From Rotaria macrura (lineage: Eukaryota; Rotifera; Eurotatoria; Philodinida; Philodinidae): 64,000 nt of DNA. Below, one piece after another: positions 12,101 to 23,126 of this stretch. The DNA is taken from NCBI GenBank assembly GCA_900239685.1, contig OENT01000707.1, positions 1 to 64,000 on the forward strand, read 5' to 3'. Below the pieces are notes generated by a model. The model was not told the DNA's origin, did not search any database, and saw only the letters and a program-made list of their open reading frames with translations. The translations under genes and the position numbers were made by a program. The stretch's first letter is position 1. Every line of letters starts with the position of its first letter.

Positions 12101-15100
12101 TTTCCAAAATTATATCTGACACTTTCAAAATCGCTTTAGGGGGCATTGCTCCTAAGCCACCCACGGCAAACAACCAGATGTTAAGATCTTATAAGATTCT
12201 GCATCTGATCCTGTATGATCTTGTAATATCAGACGGAAAATCGTAGTCTCTTCGATCTTGCATCAGATCAGACATTCAGATTCTTGAAAGATCATACACA
12301 TTTATAAGATCTTTCCAGAATCTGACTGTGAGATCTGATGCAAGACCTCAGAGACGACGATTTTCTGTCAGATTCTTGTCAGATTTCACCCATATTCCAA
12401 GATCTTGTATGTTGTTCATAAGATCTTGTGCCAGAGTTTTCGACCTGGGCAGGACCAATTCTTGTAGACCCAGGTCGAACTATACTGTACATATGCGCCC
12501 GGTATACGGGCAGTATATCGAGCGCAGAATTACGGACCATACCATCATTAAAATAGGCTGTTTTACTGCCGTTTACCATGACAATACGACCCGTATTACT
12601 GTGCTCCCTAACAGCATCGTATGCTGGACCCTATTGTCACAGTGTACGGCTTATTTTAATGATGCGATCCGTAATTCTGCACCCGATATACAACTTGTAT
12701 ACGGGGCGTACCGTTCGACCTGGAGAACTTTGCGCAACGACTGTCACAGACCTGACTGATATATTTACAGTAGATAGGCCTAACATATTTAGGAGTAAAC
12801 TGAAAATTTCAGCTCAAACTGATGAACCGTTCTGGAGATATAGCTGTTGCAAACATGACGGAGTAAGCTATATTTTGAGTACTTTCCCGAGCAACACTTT
12901 TCAGTAAATTTTCATTTTCTGAACGACAAGAAAAGGTATAGAAGAGATTTTTCCACCAATTGGTGGAAAAGAATTTTGTTTAAAAATTCACGAAATAATT
13001 GATTGAAAATCGATTATTATCATACGATTTTAATCAATAATTTAAGCAGTAATAATCATAGCAAAATCAGATTTTAATCGATTACTTCAATTATTTCGAT
13101 CATTCTTACTGCTTAAATTATTGATTAAAATCGAATGGTTATTATCGATTTTTTTATTATTTTTTTTTACATGGGAGCGATACCCTTGATGTTGGGTTAT
13201 ATTTTCATGCTAATGAAAGTTCCTTATCGTCGAAGATTTTTGGAGCGGTGCTATAGACCCTCTTCAAAAACAATGGCCTCGGCGATATAGTAAGTCAGTC
13301 GGATCAGCACACGAGAATTTTTCGAAAGGTGTCCCATTTGAAAGAGCACATCCAAATGCATCGAATGGCGTTTTCCAACTTTCTGATATTGAGCTTTGGT
13401 GGCAAAAACTTGTCAAATAAGAACACAACTACCTAGGATTCCACGTCATTCTAAATACGAGAAAATTGGCTTTTGTATTACATGATGGATTGTTATATTT
13501 CAAATGAAAGCTCACATCGACAAACTTCTAAATTCAAAATTTGAACTAATTTCGACTTGCCTATGAAAAATGGTGACGGATTCATTTTTCTTATATTTTT
13601 GAGGGTTGCGGGTATTCAATATCCCTAATTTTTCGCATATTGATATTTCCTCAAGGGAGCTACCAAAGGGTAAGATACTTTCACCATGAAATTTTCTTAT
13701 TGTGATCTTTATATTCGCAAAATGTCGGGCTGAAAATCGAAAATAGAATTTTTTCGATATTCCTGAAGGGGGCCACAGGAAAACAGAAGAAGAAATTCGA
13801 AAAGAAGCGATATCTTTGTAAAAATTAACTAATCGCAAGACTATTTCATCAGTTTTCAAAGCTCGCCAGGAGCTGCATCACACATGCCGTACACGTGCGA
13901 AGCAGGATTTCAATGGGAAGTATTCTAGCAGAAATATGTTGGAAAATGAAACACGATAAATATCCTTCTGTGGAGGTATGGAAAATGAATCCTCCACTAT
14001 CTTTTACAGGTGAGTCGAAATAAGTTCAAATTTTGAATTTAGATGTTCGTCGATGGGGTCTTTCATTTGAAATATAGTAATCCAGAATTTAAAAAAAAAT
14101 CAATTTTCTCATTGTAAGAATGACATGAAATTCTCGGTACTTTCGGTCTTGTTTCCAAACGTTTTTCTACCATATTTCAATATCGCAAACTTTTGAGAAT
14201 GCCATTGAAGGTATGTTGATATGCTCTTTCTAATGAGACTACTTTCGTAATATGCTAACACACTGATTGGTCTAACTTACCTTATCACCGAGGCCGTTGT
14301 TTTTGAAGAGGGCCTATAGCAGTGGTCGAGAAATCATTGATGATAAGGAACTTTCATTAGTATGAAAATGTAGCCCAACATTGATAGCATCATTGGTGGA
14401 AAAAATCTTTTCTATGCATCTTCTTGTTGTTTAGAAAATGGAAATTTACTGAAAAGCGCTGTTCAGAAAAGTACTCAAAATATAGCTTACTCCGTCATGT
14501 TTGCCACAGCTATATCTGGAACGGTTCATCCGTTTGTGCTGAAATTTTCAGTTTATTCCTAAATATGTTAGACCTATCTACTTTAAAAGTATCAGTCAGA
14601 TCGATGATATGCATTGCGCAACGTTGGTCATGGCTTCCGTGCAATGCATCTAAACATGTCCCGGAATTAAAATGCAGTCTGATGAAACATCGTTAACGCA
14701 CTGGAAAAATCTCAATCTCGCAGGTAGATCAAGATGCACGAATTGAACGTTTCTCACGTACGTATGTGTACTAACCTGGGGCACCAATGATGCACAAAGG
14801 TGTTTTAGTGACGATGCTAACCACAATACCAAAGATATGCTCACGAATCTAAACACACGGCGGCTCAGATAATTACACAATACAGTAAAGTATTTACCGC
14901 TTGATTGATCGCAACGCCTTGAGGTATCAGGAAATTATTTGGACTAACGAAATCCTCCAATTCTTGTTCTACGATATCGACGAAATTTGGAATTTTCCGC
15001 GATAGAATAATAGCGAGGTTTTCTCGTGGTGGGCTTCTCTGATTATTTCTCTGATCATTATCTTCCTTGGTCGGAAGTCGAAAGTAGTAGGTCAAAGCTA

Positions 15101-18100
15101 ATGCCAATGCAATGCAACGTTTCGCGTCAGGTTCAGCTTCTTCATCATTGAATCTCATTTTCCAAAAGAATTCAATCAGATTGAAACATCGTTGAATTTC
15201 TCGCTGAGAAACAGAATTTTTTCCTAGAAACAAAACAATCACGAGAGGACTTTCCCAATTAACAGACGAATTCTGCTTACCGAGAAACTTTTCACAGAAT
15301 TCTTGGGCTTTTAAAATACATTCGGTGAGGTTTTCTTGAATGTACGAATCGAGAGGGGTCATTTCTCTTCCTGGAAGAGAAAATGTAGCGATTTTCTGGG
15401 TGATGTAGTCCTTCAATGCATCCGATTCTAATGGGCTGTATGAAATTTTCAGATGCTCTAAGGCTTGTGGTAATTGATGAACAAGGTAATCACTACGGTG
15501 AACCGCTTGTTCCTCATACTTTTCTGTCGACGATGGATTGATTGCAGCAGTGAAAAAGATATTCGTAGGTAGATTGTTTCCATGTAAAGTGCCATCCATA
15601 AACATTTCTTTGAATAATCCAAGACAGGATGAAGTGTTCACTTCATCGAAGAACACGACCAATTCAACATCGGGAACTTCTCTAGCTAACTGGCATATGG
15701 GTTTCATAAAATCTTCTAACTGTTCCTCTGTGATGCCTGGATGAAGAAGTAAACGATAGAATAATGATTTCGTATTCGTATGCATAAGATATTCATCAAA
15801 TAACTTGATGGCGCTTTCAGATGATTTTCTGAGAGTATTCGAATTGAGTAGCTGTTTAAGCTGATAGCTAATTTCCATCAAAGGAAAATTACTGATTTGA
15901 AATATGATGTGTTCGTAAAGTAATTTAGTTAATTCGTTACACGTTTCCAACTTCATGTCATGAGTGATATTGATAATCGTTTTCCAAATAAATCGCAATG
16001 TAATGTTTTCATATTTATAGGTTGTAAGTGCTGATTTGATATTTTTTAAAAATTTTTCATCTATTGGCTCAGGTTGGTCAGGTAGAACTACTTGTTGTAT
16101 CAAGTGTTGCCTCATACATAGACGATTTTCTTCTATCAGATTCTCATCGTCTGCATTCTCATTTATATTCTGAGCTTCAAATGGAAGATTGATTTGTTCT
16201 TCATTAATCTGATCATTGATTCCGAGTAATTTCGGTTTCATTTGCTGCAATATCCTATTGAACAATTCGCGATTCTTCATCAGAACAGTTTCAATCACCG
16301 TCTTACGTAACCACAAACACATTCGTTCTCGAACACGTGGTGATATTTTCTGATCAAGGGAATCCTTCATCAGCTTTACATTCAGTAGCATTGAATAAAA
16401 TTTCAGTAGAAACGTCTTTCCAACACCAGTATGACCTTCAATAATCAAAGGAAGTTTCGTTAACTTTCGTTCATGAACATGAAACAGTTTGTAGGTGAAG
16501 TTTTCAGTGAGAATAAACTTTGTTTCGTTCATCACGTCGATTAAACTGTCGTATCCAATATCTAGAAGCCACGACAAACATTTTGCAAAATAATTTTTTC
16601 CTTCGAAATCTATTCGTTTCGCTGGATCTTCTTCCTTGAAAATTTCTTTCAGATTTCGAGGCACTTGGTTCCAGTCAGTGTGCAATAAATGAAGTGAAAA
16701 CCCGGGATCATACACAAGAAATATTCGAGGATAATCGTTTTCTTGAAAATTCATTTGCGAAAGGTCTTTCGCTTCTTGTATCATTTGCTTCATTGACGTC
16801 GAACCTAAATGTTCATCGTTATCATTGTAACGATAATAGCCAGAATCAATGAAAAATCGAATGCGTCGATACAAAAACTTGACGAATGAGAGTTCAGATA
16901 TTTTATTTCGGAGTAATTCCGATGCATAATTTGTCATGCATTGGCTAATCAGACGAAGGCATACTTCTTCATCCTTCAACTGTGCAAACTGTAGTCCAGG
17001 GTCGTTTTCTAGACCTGTTTCGACATAAAGTCGATTGATCGTCCGATCTTCATACGCTTTCAGGAATCGAGCCACAATCTCTTCTTGCTTGCCAATATAG
17101 AGCTTGTTGTTGGTTTCAGTAACTTCTTCAAAATTATTCGAATTCCACAAAGATAACAATGGAAGAATTCTATTGAAATTTTCGCCAATAGTTCTATTGT
17201 ATTTATCTAAGTGAGGAATTTCAATGAAGAATGTCCATTGATGTTCATTCGGTAATGAAAATGCCAAACCACTGTCTGTATCCATTAATGAACCGCAAAC
17301 GAGTAACGAAAAGAATGTACGATTGAGTTCAGCGAATTGAGCATGAATCGAAATGTTGAAGTAAACTGTGGTCTCTCCACCATTTTTGGTTGAATCGAAC
17401 GAGAGCAATGCATTGATTAAGTTAGTCAAATTCAATCGATCGTTGATGCTCATAGACAATGTTTGTGGAGTTCGATACTGAGTGTTGATCCAATGAGTTT
17501 TTCCTAAAGAAAACCAAAGATGATTATCATGCTGTGGGAAATGAATTTATTCAACTTACCGATACCAACCTTTCCACAGATAACACGTAGTTGTGGTTTG
17601 ATTATCTTGTTACTCTGAAATAACTCGTTCAGCTTCCTGTTGGCTTTCATTGAGTTTCGTATTTGTGGCGTTATGCAATACGGACGTAATCCTTTTCTTG
17701 AAGTTAACTCTCTCGAAAAATAATAAACTTCACCATGTGATCGCTCAGATCTTGTCAATGACTCCTGTTGATTAAACAAAATTTCTCGTAGTCGATGATG
17801 CATCCTGTCGATATCCATAATGACAAATGCCAGATGATAGAACGTTTGAATACGAATGAAGAATAAACGAATATCATCTTCGGTTACACGAGAACACCAA
17901 AGGATTTGAAACGATGATGGTAAACGGTGATTGAGAATATTAAAAAGAATTGAAAATGTTTCCATATCGAGGTCATGATCGAGGGGATTCGGTTCAGCTT
18001 GTTGATCAATGTGAGTCAACGTAACTAGATACTGTTGGTTGTCATTAATTGATGCTCTTTCGATGTATAATTCTTTTCCAGCATTAAGAAGTTCGTTCAA

Positions 18101-21100
18101 GAATTCAGATAATTTTTTTAAGCAGAATTCAGAAGTGGATCTATTGGGTATCTGATGTTTGTCATACAATCTTTGAATATTCTCCACAGATAGATCACAA
18201 TCAGACAAACGCAATGAGCGTAGGTAGTGTCTCAAAAATTGAATTGCTAACTGAAGTTCTCGACCGTCAGTAAAATCAGTATCGCTTTTGAAATGTAACT
18301 TTTTCAGGAAATTCCATCTTATTCGATTTTCTAGCGTCGATTTGGTCAACAGTATAATTAGTATCATCAATTGACGATTGGAGAATAATTGCAATAGACA
18401 TGTCAAAGCTCTGTATTCTTCCAAGTGCTGTAGCCAAAGTTTATAGCTGATTTCCATTTGCTGTTGGATCAAATGAAGTTGATTTGTTTGTTTTTCAATA
18501 CATATTTTTAAAATATGAACGTCTTCATTTTGATTATCTTTCACTCGGGATAGAATTCGACTTATTTCACCTGGAATTTTTCATCAAAATAAAAATCAAT
18601 CGAGAGAAGAGGCATTCAATATTACCTGTACGATCGGACAATTGAAGAGTTTCTTGTTTCAATTGATAATCAGGATGACCTGCCATTTCCAATTGAACCA
18701 TCTTCGAATAGATATTATTTACTATGGTCAACAGTTTCAGTTGTTCATCTAATAAAATCTTTTTCGATTTCATCCCCTCAGAAAGATCCACATTACAGAA
18801 TGTCAACTGACGTTTATGATCATCGACTTCAGATTTAGTCAAGACAAATTTTATTTGCTCTGGTTCTGCTTGCTGCAGTATTCCATTCATTTCGCCGATT
18901 GGGCTTTCAGGATCAATCTTGATTAATGTTTGAGTTTTGTTAATCGAATATTCAATCTCAAACTTTGATTCCTCGTCGATCAAGCGTCTTAACTGAATAC
19001 GAACAACCCCACTACGATAAAGATGTTCCATAGTTATCAAAGCATTGTCCAACACGTTGGTTTCTTCAGCCGATAGCCACATATTAACAAGTTGAATGTT
19101 ATCGTTGACAACTGAAAACAATAAAAGAAGAACACAAGAAGATGGCATTTGTTCTTCGTGTATTCCTTACTTTGCATGTGTGTCACTGGAATATCTTCGA
19201 AGTAAGGTAACTTGGCTACACTGTCAACGAAATCTTCAAGAGTTTTCGCTTTCATTGTAAAAGGTTCACACAGTCCGTAGATGATGATCCATGAATTGAG
19301 TATCATATTGTTTCTTTCCTGAAGTTGAAACTGTGTGGTTAAATTATCTCGTAGTTCTTGAAATCGACGTCGTCCATGAGTTGTGTATAACTCAGCTCGT
19401 TCCATCATTTGGATAACATTTGGACATTCGGACGCTGTTTTGATCAATTGTAAATGTTGACTGGTTAAGTTTCGAAATCGTTGTTTGAGACTTCGATAAG
19501 TTTCAGTGATATCTTTGAGTGAACAGTTTTCGTCACTTAATTGTATAATCGAGTTTATTGTTTGATCAGCATTTTCACTGGATATAATGCTGAACCGTTG
19601 TACACAAGTGATAATGATGTTGATGTAACTGTAATATTGATAAATCTGCAACCATTCACAGATTTGTTCGATGATTTGTCCTGTAGCTTCATTAGTGTTT
19701 GCCGGTTCTTGTTCTTTATTGGCATTCGCTATGGAACGATGGGAAAATAACGTTTTTACTTCATCACGAACATTAATGTTTTTGTTGCAGAATATAGCTT
19801 TTAAATCGGCCATGTCCTTCAATTTCAATCGCCCATCCAAAAGATTATCAATAAAACCAAAAACTCGATCCAAAACGGTAGCTACGTCTTTTCCAGTAAC
19901 AATACGACCATTTGCTCCACAAGACGATGAATAAATCATATTGAAAATTCCCTCGAAAAGATGAGATTTAGATAATGGAGCTTGTTTCACACGAAACCAA
20001 ACTGTTCGATCAGCTAGTCCTTGTTGGTTCTTCACTGCTATTTTTAGTACTCCACTGTTCAAAGTTTCAAATTCACCTTCCATTGTGTGTCTCTCAACAC
20101 CAACTTTATCACAAGAGAAGAGTACTTTCTTTTTTCCAGGATTATCATTTGGGATAAAGTTGATTTCTACGTAGATTTCTAATCTTTCGCTGGCGATGGA
20201 CCATTGAATTCGTTGACGCTCTTGGATTTTAATATCATGGGATGAGTCTTGCTTAGCAAGAATTCTGAAGAAATTGTTCGGATGAGATCGTTTTACTTGT
20301 TCAATAAACTTCGGCGATAAATGCTCTTTATTGATGGTTGCTGGATTGAGAACTTGAAATGAAATTAAACAGTTCATAATGCTACAAAGTCTTCGAAGAT
20401 CCTTGAATGGTTGGACAAGTGCAAATGTCTTTTGGACCAGTGTTTTCACCTCTGTAATCGTTATTTTCGACTTGTCTCTCGCTCGATCTAAATCTGCGTA
20501 CAATGATATTGCATTCTCGATTTGAAAACCTTTCAACCAATAGATAACATGAATGAGAACTGCTGTCATTTCATCATGCCATTTAATCCAGCAATTCACT
20601 TGATCAAGAAATCCATGATAGTACATAATACGAGACTCATTGATGTTAATATTTATGTCACTTGGTGCTGGTTGCAGCAGAGACACCAAGTTTGCTGGTA
20701 CTGTAGGAAATTTAAAGGTCTGCGGATTTACCGAGTCTACTATTGACTTAAGATCACAATTTGAAATAAAACCTTCAACGATAGATTCCTTCGATGGATC
20801 AATATACACCGAACAGTGTTCTAAGAAAAAAGAAACATTTGTTACTCATTACATCATCTTTTTAAGTTCACCTTTTAATTTTACAACATTGGTAATCGAC
20901 TGTTCTACTTGCTCAATGAAACGGGCCATTTCTTCAAGAACATGCACTTCATCGTTTTCTTTTTGCAATGAAAGGATAAAATCCATAATATTTTCAATCT
21001 TTGGAAGTAACAAAATCGATTTAGAATATCGTGAAATCACTTGAGTGAAAAGATGATTGATAAAAATAATGGTAAATATATCTTTTTTTTCATATCGAGC

Positions 21101-22765
21101 ATGTTTAACGATTTCCATCCAGTGATTCAGTTTGACTAGGACTGCTTTGTTATCAAATGCTGGTTTCATAAAACTCAAATTAAGAATTCGGTCCCAAGTG
21201 TAGATAATCCATTGATTTTCCGCACTGATTTGACATAGATCTCGATAAAAATAGACATCTAATTTATTCTCGAAGTCCTGAAGATCATTAAATAATAGGA
21301 AGTCTTCAATCCAATCGTTATGGATAACATCCTTCGGATCGATGGAATCAAGGATCTCTTTGTGGAATCCATTTAGCTTGCTAACTAAATTCTTCAGTTT
21401 TTCTTTCGAATTGCCGTTGTTTTTATTGCCCGAGAAAAGTAAATTTTGAATGACCAATGAGAAAGAAGGTTCTTTAGCTGCGTCTTTGATTGATGATGAG
21501 TATTTGATAATAATTTGTAATAATTTTTCAAAATCTGATTCATAATATAGATATCGATTTTTTTCATCTGCCAGCTGTTGCAGAATATAAGAGTTGAAAA
21601 TAGCCATGTAGACTTTTCGGAAGAGAAAACGCCTCTCTTCATTCATCCTTTCCAGGGATTTATCGGCTAATTCCGTGTATTGAAGAAAAGTTTTAATGGA
21701 GACATTGGAAATACAATTGCTCACCAACAAGATAAGATGTTTCTGTATAATCTCATTAAACTCACTTATCTGGGAAAGCCACAAGAAAACAAACCAGAAG
21801 CTATATATATCAACATCGGCCTGAAACGCCGACAAGTATTGGGCAAACTGATGTTCGCTAGACCCCAGTATACTGAGAAAATCACCGATATAGATTCGTT
21901 GATAAGCCTTGCTTTTTACCTTATTACGAAAAATAGGAAGAAAATGATCCAAAAACTCGTCCAAATTCAAATTTAGTGATTGATGTAGTCGAAACAGGAC
22001 CATAAGTGGATTTTCATCAAGTACTGAAACTAGAGGGTTTCGCCTAATCAGTTCCAAAAACCCAGGCACGTCTAAGAGAAAATCTTTGAATCCTAAATTA
22101 AAATTACCATATTGCTCAATAAACTCTTGCAAAGAAATCTCAAAATACTGAACGTCGCAGATAATAGTTCTCCACTGCAAACGTTTATCTAGATCGATTA
22201 ATGATGAGGCTTGCAATGAGAGTTTGGAAAAGCAGAAGAAAGAATTTAAGGTATTTCTATTGACTCTTGTTATTTCCAAACGATAATTGTTGATCTTCAT
22301 CCTTTTCAATAGATCTTTTTCAGTTGTATATAGATTTGGTTGCAAGCCTTTTGTATCCGAGAAAGTTTTCGATGTATTTTCGATGATTGCACATCGAAGT
22401 TGCTTCACATTGCTTGGTGAATCATAAAGTATATTATATCGTGTCTTGATAATCGAGAAATATTCTTCTATCCGTGCGTACACATAAAGGTACGCATCAA
22501 TTCTTTTGTCAAACCTCTCGCACTCTTCAACTGATTTGAAACTCTCGTTGAAGCATTGAGTAATGAAGTCAACATCTTCGTAAAATGCATTATTTTGATG
22601 ATGATAGTTTTGATCATCGAAATTTTCAAACCGAGCTAAAACGCAATCAAAAAATGATTGACCAACACTGGCTTCATGTTCAAAGATATCGCCGATAAGT
22701 TTAGCGGCCGGTGTCAACTTTTCTCGACCCAAGAAAACATCGCGTAACGTTTTCAGCCAACCCAT
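965..22765 (-). CDS. Giant RNF213/mysterin-like AAA+ protein, 14 exons, RING not found
   Basis: The exons, read on the minus strand, are 22765-20872, 20820-19171, 19111-18626, 18570-17560, 17503-14898, 14848-14776, 11785-11574, 11522-9825, 9737-8702, 8654-6444, 6384-6222, 6172-5283, 4482-2423 and 2370-965. Every intron is GT-AG and every junction keeps phase except exon 11. The product is about 5,800 residues; human RNF213 has about 5,200. The order is N-terminal helical region, AAA2 P-loop GKVGIGKT (about 1680), AAA3 P-loop GHTGVGKT (about 2040) with Walker B FFDEVN (about 2297), AAA4 P-loop GAPGQSKT (about 2573) with Walker B VVFLDE (about 2645), a long helical shell, and a C-terminal beta-rich part. 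RNF213 is a dynein-like ATPase and ubiquitin ligase acting in lipid droplet biology and antimicrobial ubiquitylation. I find no CX2C-type RING or RZ finger here, so ligase activity is doubtful. The start MGWLKTL is chosen because it is the first ATG, lies about 11 bases after an AG acceptor, and opens a 631-codon exon. Confidence 0.85.
4504..4996. mobile_element. Foldback element in intron 12 of the RNF213-like gene
   Basis: The segment is a long imperfect inverted repeat. The left end, GATCAATTCATCGTAGAC, matches the right end, GTCAACGATGAACTGATC, in reverse complement. Inner pairs are also clear: TTGGTTACAGGATCCTATTGC (about 4815-4835) pairs with GCAATGAGATCCTGTAACCAA (about 4695-4715), and the GCATGAAT/ATTCATGC and AGTTAACCTGGC/GCCATGG blocks pair further out. 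It fills most of the 800-bp intron 4483-5282. There is no coding capacity, so it is a non-autonomous element. Confidence 0.7.
6222..6384 (-). other. RNF213-like gene exon 11 with a one-base frame break
   Basis: Acceptor CTCCTAG at 6385 and donor GTAAAC at 6221 bound a 163-bp exon that should contain 162+2 bases to keep phase. The 5' part reads FGTTAQQPIEEHGVHYDCGC and ends SGRPGH followed by TGA in the entering frame. The 3' part reads PLNVPGIYVAYFSTFGAM in the frame required by exon 12. Both halves look like ordinary protein, so the likely cause is loss of one base near 6270-6280. A cryptic mini-intron (for example GTCATC...GGAAG, about 43 bp) would also restore the frame but would delete conserved-looking residues. 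Confidence 0.6.
6444..9737 (-). other. RNF213-like gene: helical shell (exons 9-10), where the RING should lie
   Basis: These exons encode about 1,080 residues between AAA4 and the C-terminal part. In RNF213 the C3HC4 RING is inserted in this interval. Here the cysteines are isolated (for example DDCLWDFCSR, VQCLKEVLKQC, RHCLVN), and I see no CX2C pairs or CXHX2C pattern. The protein ends this segment with SLQNTHG running into FGTTAQQP of exon 11. The missing finger is an observation on the translated exons, not a sequencing gap: the exons are long, open and correctly phased. A separate exon carrying the RING would have to fit into a 47-bp or 59-bp intron, which is impossible. Confidence 0.7.
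12231..12370. repeat. Short foldback repeat (GATCTGATGCAAGA family)
   Basis: Arm 12231-12270 (GACGGAAAATCGTAGTCTC then TTCGATCTTGCATCAGATC) is the imperfect reverse complement of 12330-12370, with a loop of about 60 bases. Flanking sequence from 12181 to 12430 repeats AAGATCTTAT/AGATTCTG motifs. It lies in intron 6 of the RNF213-like gene. Confidence 0.65.
12470..12723. mobile_element. MITE copy 1, TIR CCAGGTCGAAC
   Basis: It begins CCAGGTCGAAC (12470-12480) and ends with the exact reverse complement GTTCGACCTGG (12713-12723). The interior is palindromic: ACCATCATTAAAATAGGC near 12540 mirrors CTTATTTTAATGATGCG near 12650, and repeated CCCGTAT/ATACGGG blocks are present. The size is 254 bp. 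A second copy lies at 36155-36403. A solo CGACCTGGG at 12441 just upstream suggests a nested or damaged third end. Confidence 0.8.
12731..14623. mobile_element. Large foldback element, about 1.9 kb
   Basis: The left arm begins GCGCAACGA...AGTAGATAGG and the right arm ends CCTATCTACT...GCGCAACG, so the outer ends mirror each other. Further mirrored blocks include CTAACATATTTAGGAGTAAA / TTTATTCCTAAATATGTTAG, GATGGAGT-type P-rich stretches and TCATTTGAAATATAG / CAAATGAAAGCTC. Arms are about 0.85 kb each, with a centre of about 13600-13970 that I could not pair. No transposase frame is visible. It occupies most of the 2,990-bp intron that splits the AAA4 P-loop. Confidence 0.75.
12961..13177. mobile_element. 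Nested palindromic insertion inside the left foldback arm
   Basis: The left arm runs to TTTTTCCACCAAT at 12960 and resumes at GATACCCTTGATGTTGGG near 13178. The opposite arm (about 14375-14410) has these pieces joined. The inserted segment is itself palindromic: ACGATTTTAATCAATAATTT and AGCAGTAA (about 13023-13052) mirror TTACTGCTTAAATTATTGAT (about 13106-13127). It is therefore younger than the large element. Confidence 0.6.
17560..22765 (-). other. RNF213-like gene: N-terminal exons 1-4 leading into AAA2
   Basis: These four exons encode roughly residues 1-1680. Exon 1 (631 codons) is helical and rich in aromatic and acidic residues, with no recognised domain and no similarity that I can name to the human RNF213 N-terminus. 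Exons 2-3 continue a helical, stalk-like region. Exon 4 ends inside a P-loop, CGKVGIG, which is completed by exon 5 as GKT-H-W-I-N. The introns between these exons are 51, 59 and 55 bp, and each restores the reading frame exactly, so the exons belong to one transcript rather than to separate genes. Confidence 0.75.
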
Positions 22766-23126
22766 TGTGATTGATCTAATTGAAGATATTTTTATCTATC
22801 TAGAATTCGTTAAAGAAACTGAAATCAGATGGAGAGTCATCGAATTCGAGACAAAGAAAAGAATTAAATTCTTTTGTTTCATGTGAGACTTTGCAGACGT
22901 AAAATGAAGGATTTTTTCAAAATCGTGACCTTAAGCATGAGGAGTTTTTACTGTCATTCGATAAAAAGCTCTTCAGAAGATAATATTTGTAGCGAACAAT
23001 GAGTGGAAGTGAAAATGCCATAGCTCGTTACTACTGCACTGCAGATTTAATTATGATCATTACTGATAAACGAGGGTTGAGGACTTTTACACCGTTAGGG
23101 AAAATGCCTTCCAAGTCAAAAATGTA
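22766..23126. promoter_or_regulatory. 5' flank of the RNF213-like gene
   Basis: The minus-strand sequence just above the ATG ends TTCAATTAG followed by ATCAATCACAATGG, so an AG acceptor sits about 11 bases before the start. This could be a UTR intron or a trans-splice site. I see no TATA box that I would defend. Confidence 0.35.

Larger units (their letters stand above)
9825..17503 (-). other. RNF213-like gene: AAA core (exons 5-8)
   Basis: Exon 5 starts with the end of the AAA2 P-loop. It then carries a complete AAA3 module: Walker A GHTGVGKT near 16425, Walker B VVFFDEVNTSSCLGLFKE near 15650, and an AAINP motif typical of sensor 1. Exon 6 is a 73-bp micro-exon, REHIFGIVVSIVTKTPLCII followed by GAPG, that holds the first half of the AAA4 P-loop. 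Exon 7 continues with QSKTLSFQIV, and exon 8 starts with the AAA4 Walker B VVFLDEASLPDE followed by LKVLHPYL. This follows RNF213 AAA3/AAA4 in order and spacing. The acidic Walker B residues are kept in both modules, so ATP hydrolysis is plausible (inference). Confidence 0.85.

Noticed and set aside
12328..12907. 143- and 109-codon plus-strand frames
   Set aside because: They lie inside the MITE and the foldback arm, so they are palindromic repeat sequence rather than genes.
13512..14696. Open frames of 115 and 90 codons
   Set aside because: They fall within the large foldback element and mirror each other's sequence.
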